In this document: positions 24,832-33,219 of the stretch, piece after piece
How the letters are laid out: every line of letters begins with the position of its first letter
Position numbering within the stretch: the stretch's first letter is position 1
Assembly: GCF_003063435.1 (NCBI RefSeq)
Contig: NZ_NESL01000001.1
Location: forward strand, 868,001-932,000
Reading direction: 5' to 3'
Length of the DNA: 64,000 bases
Source of the DNA: Limnohabitans sp. 2KL-1
Lineage (GTDB): Bacteria; Pseudomonadota; Gammaproteobacteria; Burkholderiales; Burkholderiaceae_C
Position numbers and translations under genes: made by a program
The notes under the pieces: generated by a model
Database searches by the model: none
What the model was told of the DNA's origin: nothing
The model's input: only the letters and a program-made list of their open reading frames with translations

Positions 24832-27800
24832 ATGAACGAGCCAAAAATGGGCATTTCGGGCCGCATCGCAGCGGCTTTCCAAAGCGCACAAATCACGCCT
24901 TTGTTGGCGCTGGTGGCATTTTTGCTGGGCGTGTTTGCGGTGATGGTGACCCCCCGCGAAGAAGAGCCGCAAATCAACGTGACCATGGCCAACGTGATCG
25001 CGCCTTTCCCGGGTGCGTCGGTGCGCGACGTGGAGCAAATGGTGGCCATTCCGGCCGAGCAGGTGCTGTCCAAGATCGCGGGCGTGGAACATGTGTACTC
25101 GGTCTCTCGCCCCGGTGTAGCGATCATGACGGTGCAGTTCAAGGTGGGCGTGCCGCGCACCGAGGCGCTGGTCAAGTTGCACGACACGATCCGAGAAAAC
25201 GCCGACTGGTTGCCGCGCAACCTGGGCTTGCCCGAACCGCTCATCAAGCCCAAGGGCATTGACGATGTGCCCATCGTGTCGCTGACGCTGCACGGCCGCA
25301 CACCGGATGTGAGCGCTTTTGATCTGGAGCGCGTGGCGCACAGCATCGAAGCCGACATCAAGCGTGTGCCCGGCACCCGCGATGTGGTGACGATCGGTGG
25401 ACCACGCCGTGCGGTGTTGGTGCAAATAGACCCGCAGCGCATGAACGGTTCGGGCGTCACGGTGCACGATCTGCGCATGGCTTTGCAGTCGGCCAACTTG
25501 GGTTTGCCGGTGGGCGACTTGTTGGGTGGCAACCAAAGCGTGGCGATTGACGCGGGGCCGCACCTGTCGCAGGCCTCTGAAGTGGCCGACCTGGTGGTCC
25601 AAGTGGTGCAGGGCAAGCCGGTGTTTTTGAAAGACGTGGCCGATGTCCAGGACGGACCCATGCCCGCCGCACGCTATGTCTGGCACGGCAACAACGCGAA
25701 AAACGGGGGTGAAGAGTTCGCCGCCGTCACGCTGTCCGTTACCAAAAAATCGGGCGAAAACGCCATCGATGTGGCCAATGGCGTGAAAAACCGTGTGGCC
25801 AAACTGCAAGGCACCGTGATCCCCGACAACGTCGAGGTGGTGGAGACGCGCAACTACGGCGAAACCGCCAACGACAAAGCGCAAAAGTTGATTCAGAAAT
25901 TGCTGTTTGCCACCGCGTCGGTGGTGGCGCTGGTGTTCATGGCGCTGGGTCGGCGCGAGGCCGCCATTGTGGGCGTGGCCGTGATCTTGACCCTGACCGC
26001 GACATTGTTCGCTTCCTGGGCCTGGGGCTTCACGCTCAACCGTGTGTCGCTGTTTGCGCTGATTTTCTCCATCGGGATTTTGGTGGACGATGCGATCGTG
26101 GTGGTGGAAAACATCCACCGCCACCAGCAGTTGTACCCCGGCAAAACCTTGCGTGACATCATTCCTGGTGCGGTGGATGAAGTGGGTGGTCCCACCATTT
26201 TGGCCACTTTCACCGTGATCGCGGCGCTTTTGCCCATGGCGTTTGTCAGTGGCCTGATGGGTCCTTACATGAGCCCGATCCCGATCAACGCGAGCTTGGG
26301 CATGTTGTTGTCGCTGGCCATTGCTTTTGTCATCACGCCTTGGTTGGCGGGCATGTGGATGAAGCCCCTGACCGGTCATGCGCATGACGCGCTTGGAGGC
26401 CACAGCGGCCTGAGCGCCAAGCTCGAACCGCTGTTCGAGAAAGTTTTCAAGCCCTTGCTTGACCCCCAATTCGGCGGGCGCAACCGCAAGTTGCTGGGTT
26501 TGGGCATTGCCGGTTTGATCGCTTTGTCGCTGGTCTTGCCAGCCACCGGTTTGGTCATGCTCAAGATGCTGCCCTTTGACGACAAGTCGGAGTTTCAGGT
26601 GGTGGTGGACATGCCCGCAGGCACGCCGCTGGAAAAAACAGCCGCCGTCATGCGCGAGCTGGGCGGTCACCTGGCCACCGTGCCCGAGGTCACGCATTAC
26701 CAGGCCTATGTCGGCACCGCTTCGCCCATCAACTTCAACGGTTTGGTGCGCCAGTACTACCTGCGTGCAGGCTCTGAGTTGGGGGACATCCAGGTCAACT
26801 TGGTGCGCAAGTCCGAGCGCAGCGACAAGAGCCATGTGATCGCCACCCGCGTGCGGCCGGCTTTGCAAGAGATCGGCCGCAAGCACGGCGCCAACGTCAA
26901 GGTGGTCGAAGTGCCACCAGGCCCACCGGTGATGTCGCCCATCGTGGCCGAGATTTACGGGCCTGACGCCGAAGGGCGTCGCCAGGTGTCTAAGGCCGTG
27001 CGTGCTGTTTTCGAGAAAACCGAGGGCGTGGTCGATGTGGACGAAAGCGCGATTGTCGATGCGCCGCGCAAAGTCTTGTTGGTGGACCGCCGCAAGGCCG
27101 CAGTGCTCGGCGTGTCGCAGCAAGCCATCGTGACCACTCTGCGTTCGGGCTTGGCAGGCGAAGACGCCACCTATCTGCACGATGGCAGCAAATACCCGGT
27201 GCCCGCGCTGATCCAGTTGCCCGCTCAGCTGCATGGCGACTTGGACGCCTTGCTGCAGCTGGGTGTGAAAAGCGCCACGGGCAAAGTGGTGGCCATGCGC
27301 GAGTTGGTCACTGTGAGCGACACGCTGCGCGAGCAGCCCATCATCCACAAAGACATGCTGCCGGTGAACTTTGTCATGGCCGATATGGCAGGCAAGGTGG
27401 ACAGCCCCTTGTATGGCCTGTTCAAAATGCGCGGCGATGTGGCTCAGATCCAGGCACCTGATGGTCAAAAGGTGGAGGAGTACTTCATCCACCAGCCCGA
27501 CGACGCATGGCGCGGCTACAGCATCAAGTGGGATGGCGAATCGCAGATCACCTACGAGACCTTTCGTGACATGGGCGCGGCTTACGGTGTGGGCCTGATC
27601 CTGATCTATTTGCTGGTGGTGGCTCAGTTTGGTTCTTACCTCACGCCGCTCATCATCATGGCGCCGATTCCGTTGACCATCATCGGGGTCATGCCGGGTC
27701 ATGCACTGTTGCACGCGCAGTACACCGCCACCAGCATGATCGGCATGATCGCGCTGGCCGGCATCATTGTTCGCAACTCGATCTTGCTGGTGGACTTCAT

Positions 27801-28047
27801 CAACCTGCAGGTGCAAAGCGGCATGGCATTTGGTCGTGCCATCGTGCAGTCGGCCATCACCCGCGCTCAGCCCATCATGCTGACGGGTCTAGCGGCCATG
27901 ATCGGTGCTTTCTTCATTCTGGACGACCCGATCTTCAATGGTCTGGCCATCTCGCTGATCTTTGGCATTTTTGTGTCCACTGTGCTGACGCTGGTCGTCA
28001 TTCCGACTTTGTATTACGTGGCGTACCGCAAAAAGTACGGCGCTTGA
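24832..28047 (+). CDS. RND efflux transporter permease (AcrB/MdtB-like)
   Basis: This is a 1071-residue inner-membrane proton antiporter of the hydrophobe/amphiphile RND class. Twelve hydrophobic helices flank two large periplasmic loops. The proton-relay pair D419-D420 is in helix 4 (GILVDDAIVVVENIHRH). The second half shows the paired GIIVRNSILLVDF motif near residue 983. It lacks the extreme divergence of heavy-metal pumps and carries no Met-rich export path that I can see. Its substrate is unknown, but the surrounding sulfur regulators, DUF2892 and rhodanese suggest a reactive sulfur or thiol-related cargo. Confidence 0.93.
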   Translation: MNEPKMGISGRIAAAFQSAQITPLLALVAFLLGVFAVMVTPREEEPQINVTMANVIAPFPGASVRDVEQMVAIPAEQVLSKIAGVEHVYSVSRPGVAIMTVQFKVGVPRTEALVKLHDTIRENADWLPRNLGLPEPLIKPKGIDDVPIVSLTLHGRTPDVSAFDLERVAHSIEADIKRVPGTRDVVTIGGPRRAVLVQIDPQRMNGSGVTVHDLRMALQSANLGLPVGDLLGGNQSVAIDAGPHLSQASEVADLVVQVVQGKPVFLKDVADVQDGPMPAARYVWHGNNAKNGGEEFAAVTLSVTKKSGENAIDVANGVKNRVAKLQGTVIPDNVEVVETRNYGETANDKAQKLIQKLLFATASVVALVFMALGRREAAIVGVAVILTLTATLFASWAWGFTLNRVSLFALIFSIGILVDDAIVVVENIHRHQQLYPGKTLRDIIPGAVDEVGGPTILATFTVIAALLPMAFVSGLMGPYMSPIPINASLGMLLSLAIAFVITPWLAGMWMKPLTGHAHDALGGHSGLSAKLEPLFEKVFKPLLDPQFGGRNRKLLGLGIAGLIALSLVLPATGLVMLKMLPFDDKSEFQVVVDMPAGTPLEKTAAVMRELGGHLATVPEVTHYQAYVGTASPINFNGLVRQYYLRAGSELGDIQVNLVRKSERSDKSHVIATRVRPALQEIGRKHGANVKVVEVPPGPPVMSPIVAEIYGPDAEGRRQVSKAVRAVFEKTEGVVDVDESAIVDAPRKVLLVDRRKAAVLGVSQQAIVTTLRSGLAGEDATYLHDGSKYPVPALIQLPAQLHGDLDALLQLGVKSATGKVVAMRELVTVSDTLREQPIIHKDMLPVNFVMADMAGKVDSPLYGLFKMRGDVAQIQAPDGQKVEEYFIHQPDDAWRGYSIKWDGESQITYETFRDMGAAYGVGLILIYLLVVAQFGSYLTPLIIMAPIPLTIIGVMPGHALLHAQYTATSMIGMIALAGIIVRNSILLVDFINLQVQSGMAFGRAIVQSAITRAQPIMLTGLAAMIGAFFILDDPIFNGLAISLIFGIFVSTVLTLVVIPTLYYVAYRKKYGA

Positions 28048-28090
28048 CCAGCTTGTTTCGTTTCTTTTTCATCAACAGGAGTCAATCATC

Positions 28091-28300
28091 ATGAAATCTT
28101 GGCAAATCGTTCGTTTGGTCGCTGGTACCTTCATCTTGTTGTCTTTGGCACTCGGTATTCAGGGTAGCCCCATCTTTGTGAGTGAATGGTGGTTGGCTTT
28201 CACTGCTTTTGTGGGTGCCAACTTGCTGCAAAGTGCCCTGACCAAGTGGTGCATGATGGAGACGATCCTCAGCAAGTTGGGTGTTGAGCGCGGCTGCTGA
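28091..28300 (+). CDS. DUF2892 membrane protein (YgaP C-terminal domain-like)
   Basis: This 69-residue protein consists of two hydrophobic helices with the DUF2892 pattern: ending in WCMMETILSKLG, with a Cys at the position of the usual Cys-Pro. In E. coli this domain is the membrane part of the rhodanese YgaP. Here it stands alone between an RND pump and its TolC partner, while a separate rhodanese gene follows TolC. AGGAGT precedes the ATG by 10 nt. It may anchor or partner that rhodanese, which is inference. Confidence 0.8.
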   Translation: MKSWQIVRLVAGTFILLSLALGIQGSPIFVSEWWLAFTAFVGANLLQSALTKWCMMETILSKLGVERGC

Positions 28301-28318
28301 TCAGAAGGCCAGCGCGAC

Positions 28319-29707
28319 ATGACCCCGTCACGATTGAACCTTAAACGCCTGAGTGGCGCGCTATTGGTCGCTGCGCTCTGCGCCCCCGCTGCGCAGGCGC
28401 TGGACCTGCTGCAAACTTGGGAGCAGGCGCGCCAGCATGACCCGCAGATGCAGGTGGTGCAAGCCACCCGTTCCTCGGTGCAAGCCTTCGAAGCGCAAGC
28501 CCAATCACTGTGGCGACCCGTTGTGATGGGCAGTGCCACGGTGGGGGCCATGTCGGCAGACACCCGCATGCAAGGCGCCCAATTTTCTGCGCCCGGTTTT
28601 GGCCAATCCAATGGCGTGTCTTTTGGCACCTCGGCCAGTGCCGCGACCTCCACGCGCTGGTCCTTGCAAGCCAAACAACCCCTGTACAGCCCTGAACGCC
28701 AGGCACAGCAGACGCAACTGCAGCAATCTGCTGGCATGGCCGAATGGCGCGCCGATGAGGCTCAGCAGCAGTTCATGTTGCTGACGGTGCAGCGCTACTT
28801 CAATGTCTTACTGACCGAGCGACAACAACAGGTTTTGAAAAACCAATACGCTGCCGTGCAGCGCTCTCTGGCTGAAGCCCAGGACCGCTTTGCCATCGGC
28901 GATTTGCCGGTGACTGACACGCATGAAGCAGCGGCCCGTGCCTCGGGTTTGCAAGCGCAGTTGCTGGTGGCCGAGAGCGAACTGCAAATGGCCCGTCAGG
29001 TGCTGGCCGAATCCACACGCATACAGCCTGAGGTCATCAAACCCCAAGCTCCTCAATCCGCCGTGTCGGTCACTGCATCACCCCCTTTGGACCAGGTGCT
29101 GGCCCGGGTGCGTGAAGCCAACACCGGCTTGCGATTGAAAAAAGCTCAGTGGGACGTGGCTCGACAAGAGGTCAACAAGCACCAAGCCCGCGGGGGTGTC
29201 ACGCTTGATTTGGTAGCCCAGGCCGGGCGTGAACGCCTGAGCGGCGACGGCGACTTTGGCCCTGCCAGCAACACGCAATACCAGAAGATGCTGGGCCTGA
29301 GCCTGAACGTGCCCTTATACACAGGCGGCTACCGCAGCGCCAAACTGCAAGAGGCCGTGAGTGCGCAAGCGCAGGCCGAGGCCGAATACGAGATGGCCAT
29401 GCAGCAAACCCAGCAGCAAGCCCGATCTGTTTGGTTGGCCTTGCAAACCGGCCCCGCCCGTTTGTCGGCCTTGCAAGCCGCATGGAAAGCCAGCACTGCC
29501 AGGCTGGACGCCACGCGTTTGGGCCGTCAAGTGGGGGATCGCACCACGCTGGAGTTGCTGCAAGCGGAAAACGACTCAGCCCAGGCTGAACTGGCCTGGC
29601 TGCGCGCACAGACCGAGCTACTGGTCACCCGCTTGCAATTGGATGCATTGACTGGCAGTTTGTCGGTCCAAAGCCTGCAGGCCTTGAACGCCCAGTTGAC
29701 CCCCTGA
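28319..29707 (+). CDS. TolC-family outer-membrane efflux channel
   Basis: The 462-residue product has a signal peptide ending AAQA and the two long heptad-rich hairpins typical of TolC/OprM proteins, rich in Ala and Gln. Repeats of LLQTWEQARQHDPQMQ near residue 28 and the internal half-repeat near residue 260 reflect the duplicated architecture. It completes the adaptor-pump-channel set encoded from 23760 on the same strand, with 18 bp separating it from the DUF2892 gene. The C-terminus ends shortly after the last barrel strand, as expected. Confidence 0.9.
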   Translation: MTPSRLNLKRLSGALLVAALCAPAAQALDLLQTWEQARQHDPQMQVVQATRSSVQAFEAQAQSLWRPVVMGSATVGAMSADTRMQGAQFSAPGFGQSNGVSFGTSASAATSTRWSLQAKQPLYSPERQAQQTQLQQSAGMAEWRADEAQQQFMLLTVQRYFNVLLTERQQQVLKNQYAAVQRSLAEAQDRFAIGDLPVTDTHEAAARASGLQAQLLVAESELQMARQVLAESTRIQPEVIKPQAPQSAVSVTASPPLDQVLARVREANTGLRLKKAQWDVARQEVNKHQARGGVTLDLVAQAGRERLSGDGDFGPASNTQYQKMLGLSLNVPLYTGGYRSAKLQEAVSAQAQAEAEYEMAMQQTQQQARSVWLALQTGPARLSALQAAWKASTARLDATRLGRQVGDRTTLELLQAENDSAQAELAWLRAQTELLVTRLQLDALTGSLSVQSLQALNAQLTP

Positions 29708-29736
29708 AACCCCATTTTCGAACCACAAGGACCACC

Positions 29737-30117
29737 ATGAAAACAGCCCACGACCTGGTCGCCCAAGCCAAATCCATCATCCGCGAAGTGGCTTTGCATG
29801 AGGCAGAAGCGGTCATTCAGCAAGCCGATGTGTTGATGGATGTGCGCGAAGCCGACGAATTTTCTGCAGGCCACTTGCCCGGTGCTGTGCTGGTCCCCCG
29901 TGGCTTGCTGGAGTTCAAGCTCAGTGCCACTCCTGCGTTGTCGTCGCGTGATCTGAAGGTCGTCGTTTACTGCAAAACCAGCGGGCGTGCAGCTTTGGCT
30001 GCGCAAGCCATGCAAAGCATGGGTTATTTGAATGTGACGTCGATTGCGGGTGGCTATGATGCGTGGGCCACTGCAGGCAAGCCAGTGGTCAAGCCCGAGT
30101 CACCATCGTTCGAATGA
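29737..30117 (+). CDS. cytoplasmic single-domain rhodanese
   Basis: This is a 126-residue rhodanese without signal or membrane segment. DVREADEFSAGHLPGA near residue 35 is the CDC25-like entry motif and the persulfide loop is CKTSGRA with C79. It begins 29 bp after tolC and so is probably the last gene of the RND operon. Together with the DUF2892 gene it reconstitutes the two domains of E. coli YgaP as separate proteins. Carrying sulfane sulfur to or from the efflux machinery is a testable proposal. Confidence 0.87.
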   Translation: MKTAHDLVAQAKSIIREVALHEAEAVIQQADVLMDVREADEFSAGHLPGAVLVPRGLLEFKLSATPALSSRDLKVVVYCKTSGRAALAAQAMQSMGYLNVTSIAGGYDAWATAGKPVVKPESPSFE

Positions 30118-30256
30118 GCTCATGGGGACTCCTACGGCTTGCGCGCGCCCTGTTTATCCGTGAAATCCCTGATGCGCAAATGCTATCCGTAGCACGAACA
30201 GCAGCTTGATTTAGGTTAAATTAGCGAACGATTATATAAAACCCTTTGGAGTCTTC

Positions 30257-30565
30257 ATGAAACTTATCCTGACTGTGGCTGCCGTCTCGGCCTTGGCGTG
30301 TGCCCCAGCCTTTGCCAACCTGGACATGGCCAAGAAAAATGCCTGCATGGCGTGCCACGCTGTGGACAAGAAGCTGGTGGGCCCGGCTTACCAAGACGTT
30401 GCCAAAAAATACAGTGGGCAAAAAGACGCTGCGGCCACTTTGGCCAAGAGCATAAAGGCCGGTGGTGCTGGCAAGTGGGGTCCTGTGCCCATGCCTGCCC
30501 AGGCCGCGTTGAACGATGCTGACGCCTTGACTTTGGCCAACTGGATTTTGGCTGGTGCCAAATAA
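30257..30565 (+). CDS. small monohaem cytochrome c (c551/c552-like)
   Basis: This exported cytochrome of 102 residues has a signal ending AFA, haem site CMACH near residue 30, and the distal GPVPMPAQ methionine loop near residue 79. The mature domain is strikingly similar to the C-terminal haem domain of SoxD in the same window (VDKK-VGP, KAGG-G-WGP-PMPAQ). It is therefore probably an electron acceptor from the Sox system or a donor to the oxidase. A TTGAT-containing FNR-like half-site lies at 30206. A terminator follows at 30639. Confidence 0.9.
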   Translation: MKLILTVAAVSALACAPAFANLDMAKKNACMACHAVDKKLVGPAYQDVAKKYSGQKDAAATLAKSIKAGGAGKWGPVPMPAQAALNDADALTLANWILAGAK

Positions 30566-30638
30566 ATGCCAAGCCTGAGTAGATGGGCTTGAAAACATGA
30601 TTTTGTAGAAAGCACGATGGGTACTCGTGGCTTTTTTT

Positions 30639-30672
30639 GCCGCTCCAGGGTGATCCTTTGAGCGGCTTTTTT
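30639..30672 (+). terminator. intrinsic terminator after cytochrome c552
   Basis: GCCGCTC and GAGCGGC form a 7-bp stem around 14 nt, followed by six T. It ends just before the ATG of the next cytochrome gene, whose expression must then come from read-through or a very close promoter. Confidence 0.75.
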
Positions 30673-30686
30673 GACTGGAAAACCCC

Positions 30687-31010
30687 ATGACACTGCGCAA
30701 CGCTGCGGGCCTGATGCTGGCCCTGGTTCTGGTCGGGCTTCATGCGCAAGCTCAACCGGACATCTTCAAGAACGCAGACCTCCAGTTGGGGGTCAAGTTG
30801 ATTGCTGACAACCAATGTGTGGCCTGTCACGTCTCCAAGGTGGGGGGCAATGGCAGCGCCATTTACAAACCCCAAGGCCGCATCAACACGGCGGCATTTT
30901 TGCGAGGAATGGTAGAGCAATGCAACACCGAATTGAACTTGGGCATGTTTCCTGAAGAGGTGGAAGCGGTGGCTGCCGTGCTCAATCGGGATCATTACAA
31001 GTTCAAGTGA
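30687..31010 (+). CDS. small monohaem cytochrome c, unassigned
   Basis: The 107-residue product has a signal peptide ending HAQA and one haem site CVACH near residue 44. It is rich in charged residues after the haem, and a second cysteine (EQCNTELNLGMF) comes near residue 77. It lacks the typical class I PMPAQ loop. GMF near residue 85 is the likeliest methionine ligand. It lies directly after the c552 terminator. I do not recognise a named family beyond c-type cytochrome. Confidence 0.8.
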   Translation: MTLRNAAGLMLALVLVGLHAQAQPDIFKNADLQLGVKLIADNQCVACHVSKVGGNGSAIYKPQGRINTAAFLRGMVEQCNTELNLGMFPEEVEAVAAVLNRDHYKFK

Positions 31011-31048
31011 ATGCTTTCAGTCTCTACATGCAAGAGCCAAATTTATAC

Positions 31049-31066
31049 TTTACCCCATAGGGTATA
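31049..31066. promoter_or_regulatory. CsoR/CstR-like operator candidate
   Basis: TTTACCC, then CATA, then GGGTATA is a near-perfect inverted repeat (one mismatch). It resembles the ATACCC/GGGTAT operators bound by CsoR-family proteins. A further GGGTAT repeat follows at 31067. It precedes the DUF302 lipoprotein and FadL genes. The only CsoR-family gene in the window is at 22909. Confidence 0.5.
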
Positions 31067-31103
31067 GGGTATCTGCCAATACCTAATTTCTCCAGGGTCA
31101 TGG

Positions 31104-31117
31104 ATGATGCGCATCAA
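31104..31117. promoter_or_regulatory. FNR/Crp-type box, one mismatch
   Basis: ATGATGCGCATCAA matches TTGAT-N4-ATCAA at nine of ten defined bases. It lies 66 bp before the ATG of the DUF302 lipoprotein gene. No convincing -10 box is seen at the matching distance. Confidence 0.45.
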
Positions 31118-31182
31118 CTCAGCAAGACACAAGGCTTGTGTCGAGCCAAAGTACATCAATGCATGACGACCGGAGACATTCA

Positions 31183-31755
31183 ATGCGCAAATCTTTCACG
31201 TGGATCAAATGGGCCGTTTTGGCCAGTTCAGTTTGGCTGACCGGCTGCGGCACCATCAGCACCATGGGCAAGCTCGAAGCCGGCGCAGCAGCCGAAGCCG
31301 GGCGCATGTGGGACAGGTGGGTCGAAGGTGAGGGTGATATCGCGATTGCCACCACATGGGAGCGCAAAGTTAAGCCTGGCATCACGGCCAGTGAAGTCGA
31401 GCAAGTGCTCAAGCAAGTGGCCACCGAACGCAACATGAAAGACGTGGGCACCTTGCCCTTGTCCAAAGAACTCGAAGCCCGGACCGGTCAGAAACAAAAA
31501 CTTCTGACGGTTTATTCGTTTTGTACGCCTACAACTGCGCGTCGAATGGTTGACTTCAGCCCGCACATGGCTGCATATCTCCCTTGCAGAATCTCGTTGG
31601 TTGAAAAAGAAGACGGTCTCTGGATGTACACGCTCAACATGGACATGATGGTCAAGATGGGGCGCAAGCTGCCTTCTCCATTGAAAGAAGAGGCCCGAGC
31701 TGTGCGCGACACCATCTGGGAAATGATGGAGCGCGGCCACAAAGGTGAATTCTGA
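31183..31755 (+). CDS. DUF302-domain lipoprotein
   Basis: The 190-residue product has a lipoprotein signal with lipobox LTGC (Cys near residue 22) and a C-terminal DUF302-like region (YLPCRISLVEKEDGLWMYTL near residues 136-155). DUF302 proteins are small periplasmic or membrane-attached domains found repeatedly in sulfur oxidisers, with no established activity. The ATG at 31183 is chosen because it starts the signal; the longer frame begins 45 bp upstream without a ribosome site. Its stop overlaps the region just before the FadL-like gene, which starts 25 bp later, so the two are probably co-expressed. Confidence 0.75.
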   Translation: MRKSFTWIKWAVLASSVWLTGCGTISTMGKLEAGAAAEAGRMWDRWVEGEGDIAIATTWERKVKPGITASEVEQVLKQVATERNMKDVGTLPLSKELEARTGQKQKLLTVYSFCTPTTARRMVDFSPHMAAYLPCRISLVEKEDGLWMYTLNMDMMVKMGRKLPSPLKEEARAVRDTIWEMMERGHKGEF

Positions 31756-31780
31756 TTTAAACCGACCAGGAGACAAAGAC

Positions 31781-33088
31781 ATGAAACAAATCAACATGCT
31801 GCGCGCCACCGTGATGGCCGCTGTTTTTGCTGCAGGCTCGGCGGCTTGGGCGACCGATGGCTACTTTCCGCACGGTTTTGGGATGAAGTCAAAAGGCATG
31901 GGCGGGGCCTCAGTCGCGGTGATCGACAACGCCTTTGCTGGCATCAACAATCCGGCCGCTTCTGTGTGGGCAGGACACCGTGCCGAAATTGGAGTGGACG
32001 TTTTCAGTCCTAAGCGCAGCGCGGCGCGTTCGGCCCCTGGCTTTGGCGGCATGCTCGAAGGCGATGTGAAAAGCGATGGCAGTGCCTTTGCTGTCCCAGA
32101 GTTTGCGTACAACACAAAAATAGATGATCGCAGAAGTTGGGGCGTTACCGTCTATGGCAACGGCGGCATGAACACTGAATACCCGGGTGGCAATGTCATG
32201 TGCATGAACCCCAACACGGGTCAGCCTTACCAAGGCAATTTGCTGTGCGGTCAGGGCAAGCTGGGTGTTGACCTGATGCAACTGATCATTGCTCCAACTT
32301 TCGGCTTCAAAATCGATGCACAGCATTCGGTGGGGGTATCTCCTCTGTTGGTGATGCAGCAATTCAAAGCCACTGGCTTGGATGCGTTTGCTGGTTTTTC
32401 AATGGCGCCGGCGAAGGTCAGCAATACGGGAACAGAGCGCAGCACGGGCCTGGGTGTCCGTTTGGGTTATCTGGGACAGTTGACCGATACCCTGAAGTTG
32501 GGTGTGACCTATTCACCCAAGATCAAGATGAGCAAATTCGACGAGTACGCCGGTTTGTTTGCGGATGCAGGCTCCTTTGACATTCCTGAGAACTACGCGC
32601 TGGGTCTCAATGTTCAGGTCACGCCAGCCGTGTCAGTGGCCGCTGATTACTCTCGCATCAACTACAGCGGCGTGACTTCCATTGGCAACGCGATGAGCAA
32701 TTTGATGGCGGGCAGCCCCATGGGTTCGCTCAATGGTCCTGGTTTTGGCTGGTCCGACGTCCATGTGTTGAAGTTGGGTGTTCAGTGGCAAGCCACACCG
32801 ACCATGTTGCTGCGTGTTGGGTATAACCAGTCCACCAATCCGGTCAAACCCGAGAACGTGACCTTCAACATCCTGGCCCCCGGTGTGATCAAGCAGCACT
32901 ACACCTTGGGCGGCACGTACGCATTGAGCAAGGCATCGGAGTTCACCTGGGCTTACATGTATGCACCCAAAAACACGGTGACCGGGGCGTCTATGTACAA
33001 CGCCATGATGCCCGGCGCATCAGGCATCACCGAAACCGTGCGCATGTCTCAGCAATCGCTGGGTGTGCAATACGGCTGGAAGTTCTAA
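31781..33088 (+). CDS. FadL/OmpP1-family outer membrane channel
   Basis: This is a 435-residue beta-barrel transporter with a signal peptide ending AAWA, then the family's N-terminal plug motif TDGYFPHGFGMKSKGMGGA. An alternating beta-strand pattern runs to the terminal residue F. FadL proteins move hydrophobic molecules (fatty acids, aromatics) across the outer membrane. Placed beside sox genes it could admit hydrophobic sulfur such as S8 or organosulfur, which is inference. AGGAGA precedes the ATG at 31781. A strong hairpin follows at 33102. Confidence 0.88.
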   Translation: MKQINMLRATVMAAVFAAGSAAWATDGYFPHGFGMKSKGMGGASVAVIDNAFAGINNPAASVWAGHRAEIGVDVFSPKRSAARSAPGFGGMLEGDVKSDGSAFAVPEFAYNTKIDDRRSWGVTVYGNGGMNTEYPGGNVMCMNPNTGQPYQGNLLCGQGKLGVDLMQLIIAPTFGFKIDAQHSVGVSPLLVMQQFKATGLDAFAGFSMAPAKVSNTGTERSTGLGVRLGYLGQLTDTLKLGVTYSPKIKMSKFDEYAGLFADAGSFDIPENYALGLNVQVTPAVSVAADYSRINYSGVTSIGNAMSNLMAGSPMGSLNGPGFGWSDVHVLKLGVQWQATPTMLLRVGYNQSTNPVKPENVTFNILAPGVIKQHYTLGGTYALSKASEFTWAYMYAPKNTVTGASMYNAMMPGASGITETVRMSQQSLGVQYGWKF

Positions 33089-33101
33089 GGTTGTAATGGA
33101 A

Positions 33102-33133
33102 AGCATCTGATCATCCTTTTTTGATCAGATGCT
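33102..33133. terminator. strong hairpin between FadL and ArsR genes
   Basis: AGCATCTGATCA and TGATCAGATGCT form a 12-bp perfect stem with a T-rich 8-nt loop (TCCTTTTT). No T-run follows on the plus strand, so it may be a transcript-end stabiliser or weak terminator rather than a classical one. Confidence 0.55.
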
Positions 33134-33167
33134 CGGGTTGGTGTAATCCCTGATTCATGTTTATCGT

Positions 33168-33197
33168 TTGACGTATATATTCATACATCCGAATATA
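33168..33197 (+). promoter_or_regulatory. sox promoter with ArsR-type operator
   Basis: A -35 TTGACG lies at 33168-33173. TATATTC (33176-33182) and GAATATA (33191-33197) are perfect inverted arms that fill the spacer and overlap the -10 region. The core ATAT-N12-ATAT matches the other sites. A repressor bound here would block RNA polymerase from the arsR-soxCDYZAX operon. Confidence 0.7.
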
Positions 33198-33219
33198 AAG
33201 ATTTAATGAAAATAGCAGC

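Noticed and set aside
24805..27816. 1003-codon minus-strand open frame opposite the RND pump
   Set aside because: It is a His/Gln-rich antisense frame typical of GC-rich DNA. The plus strand encodes a full RND transporter with its proton-relay residues.
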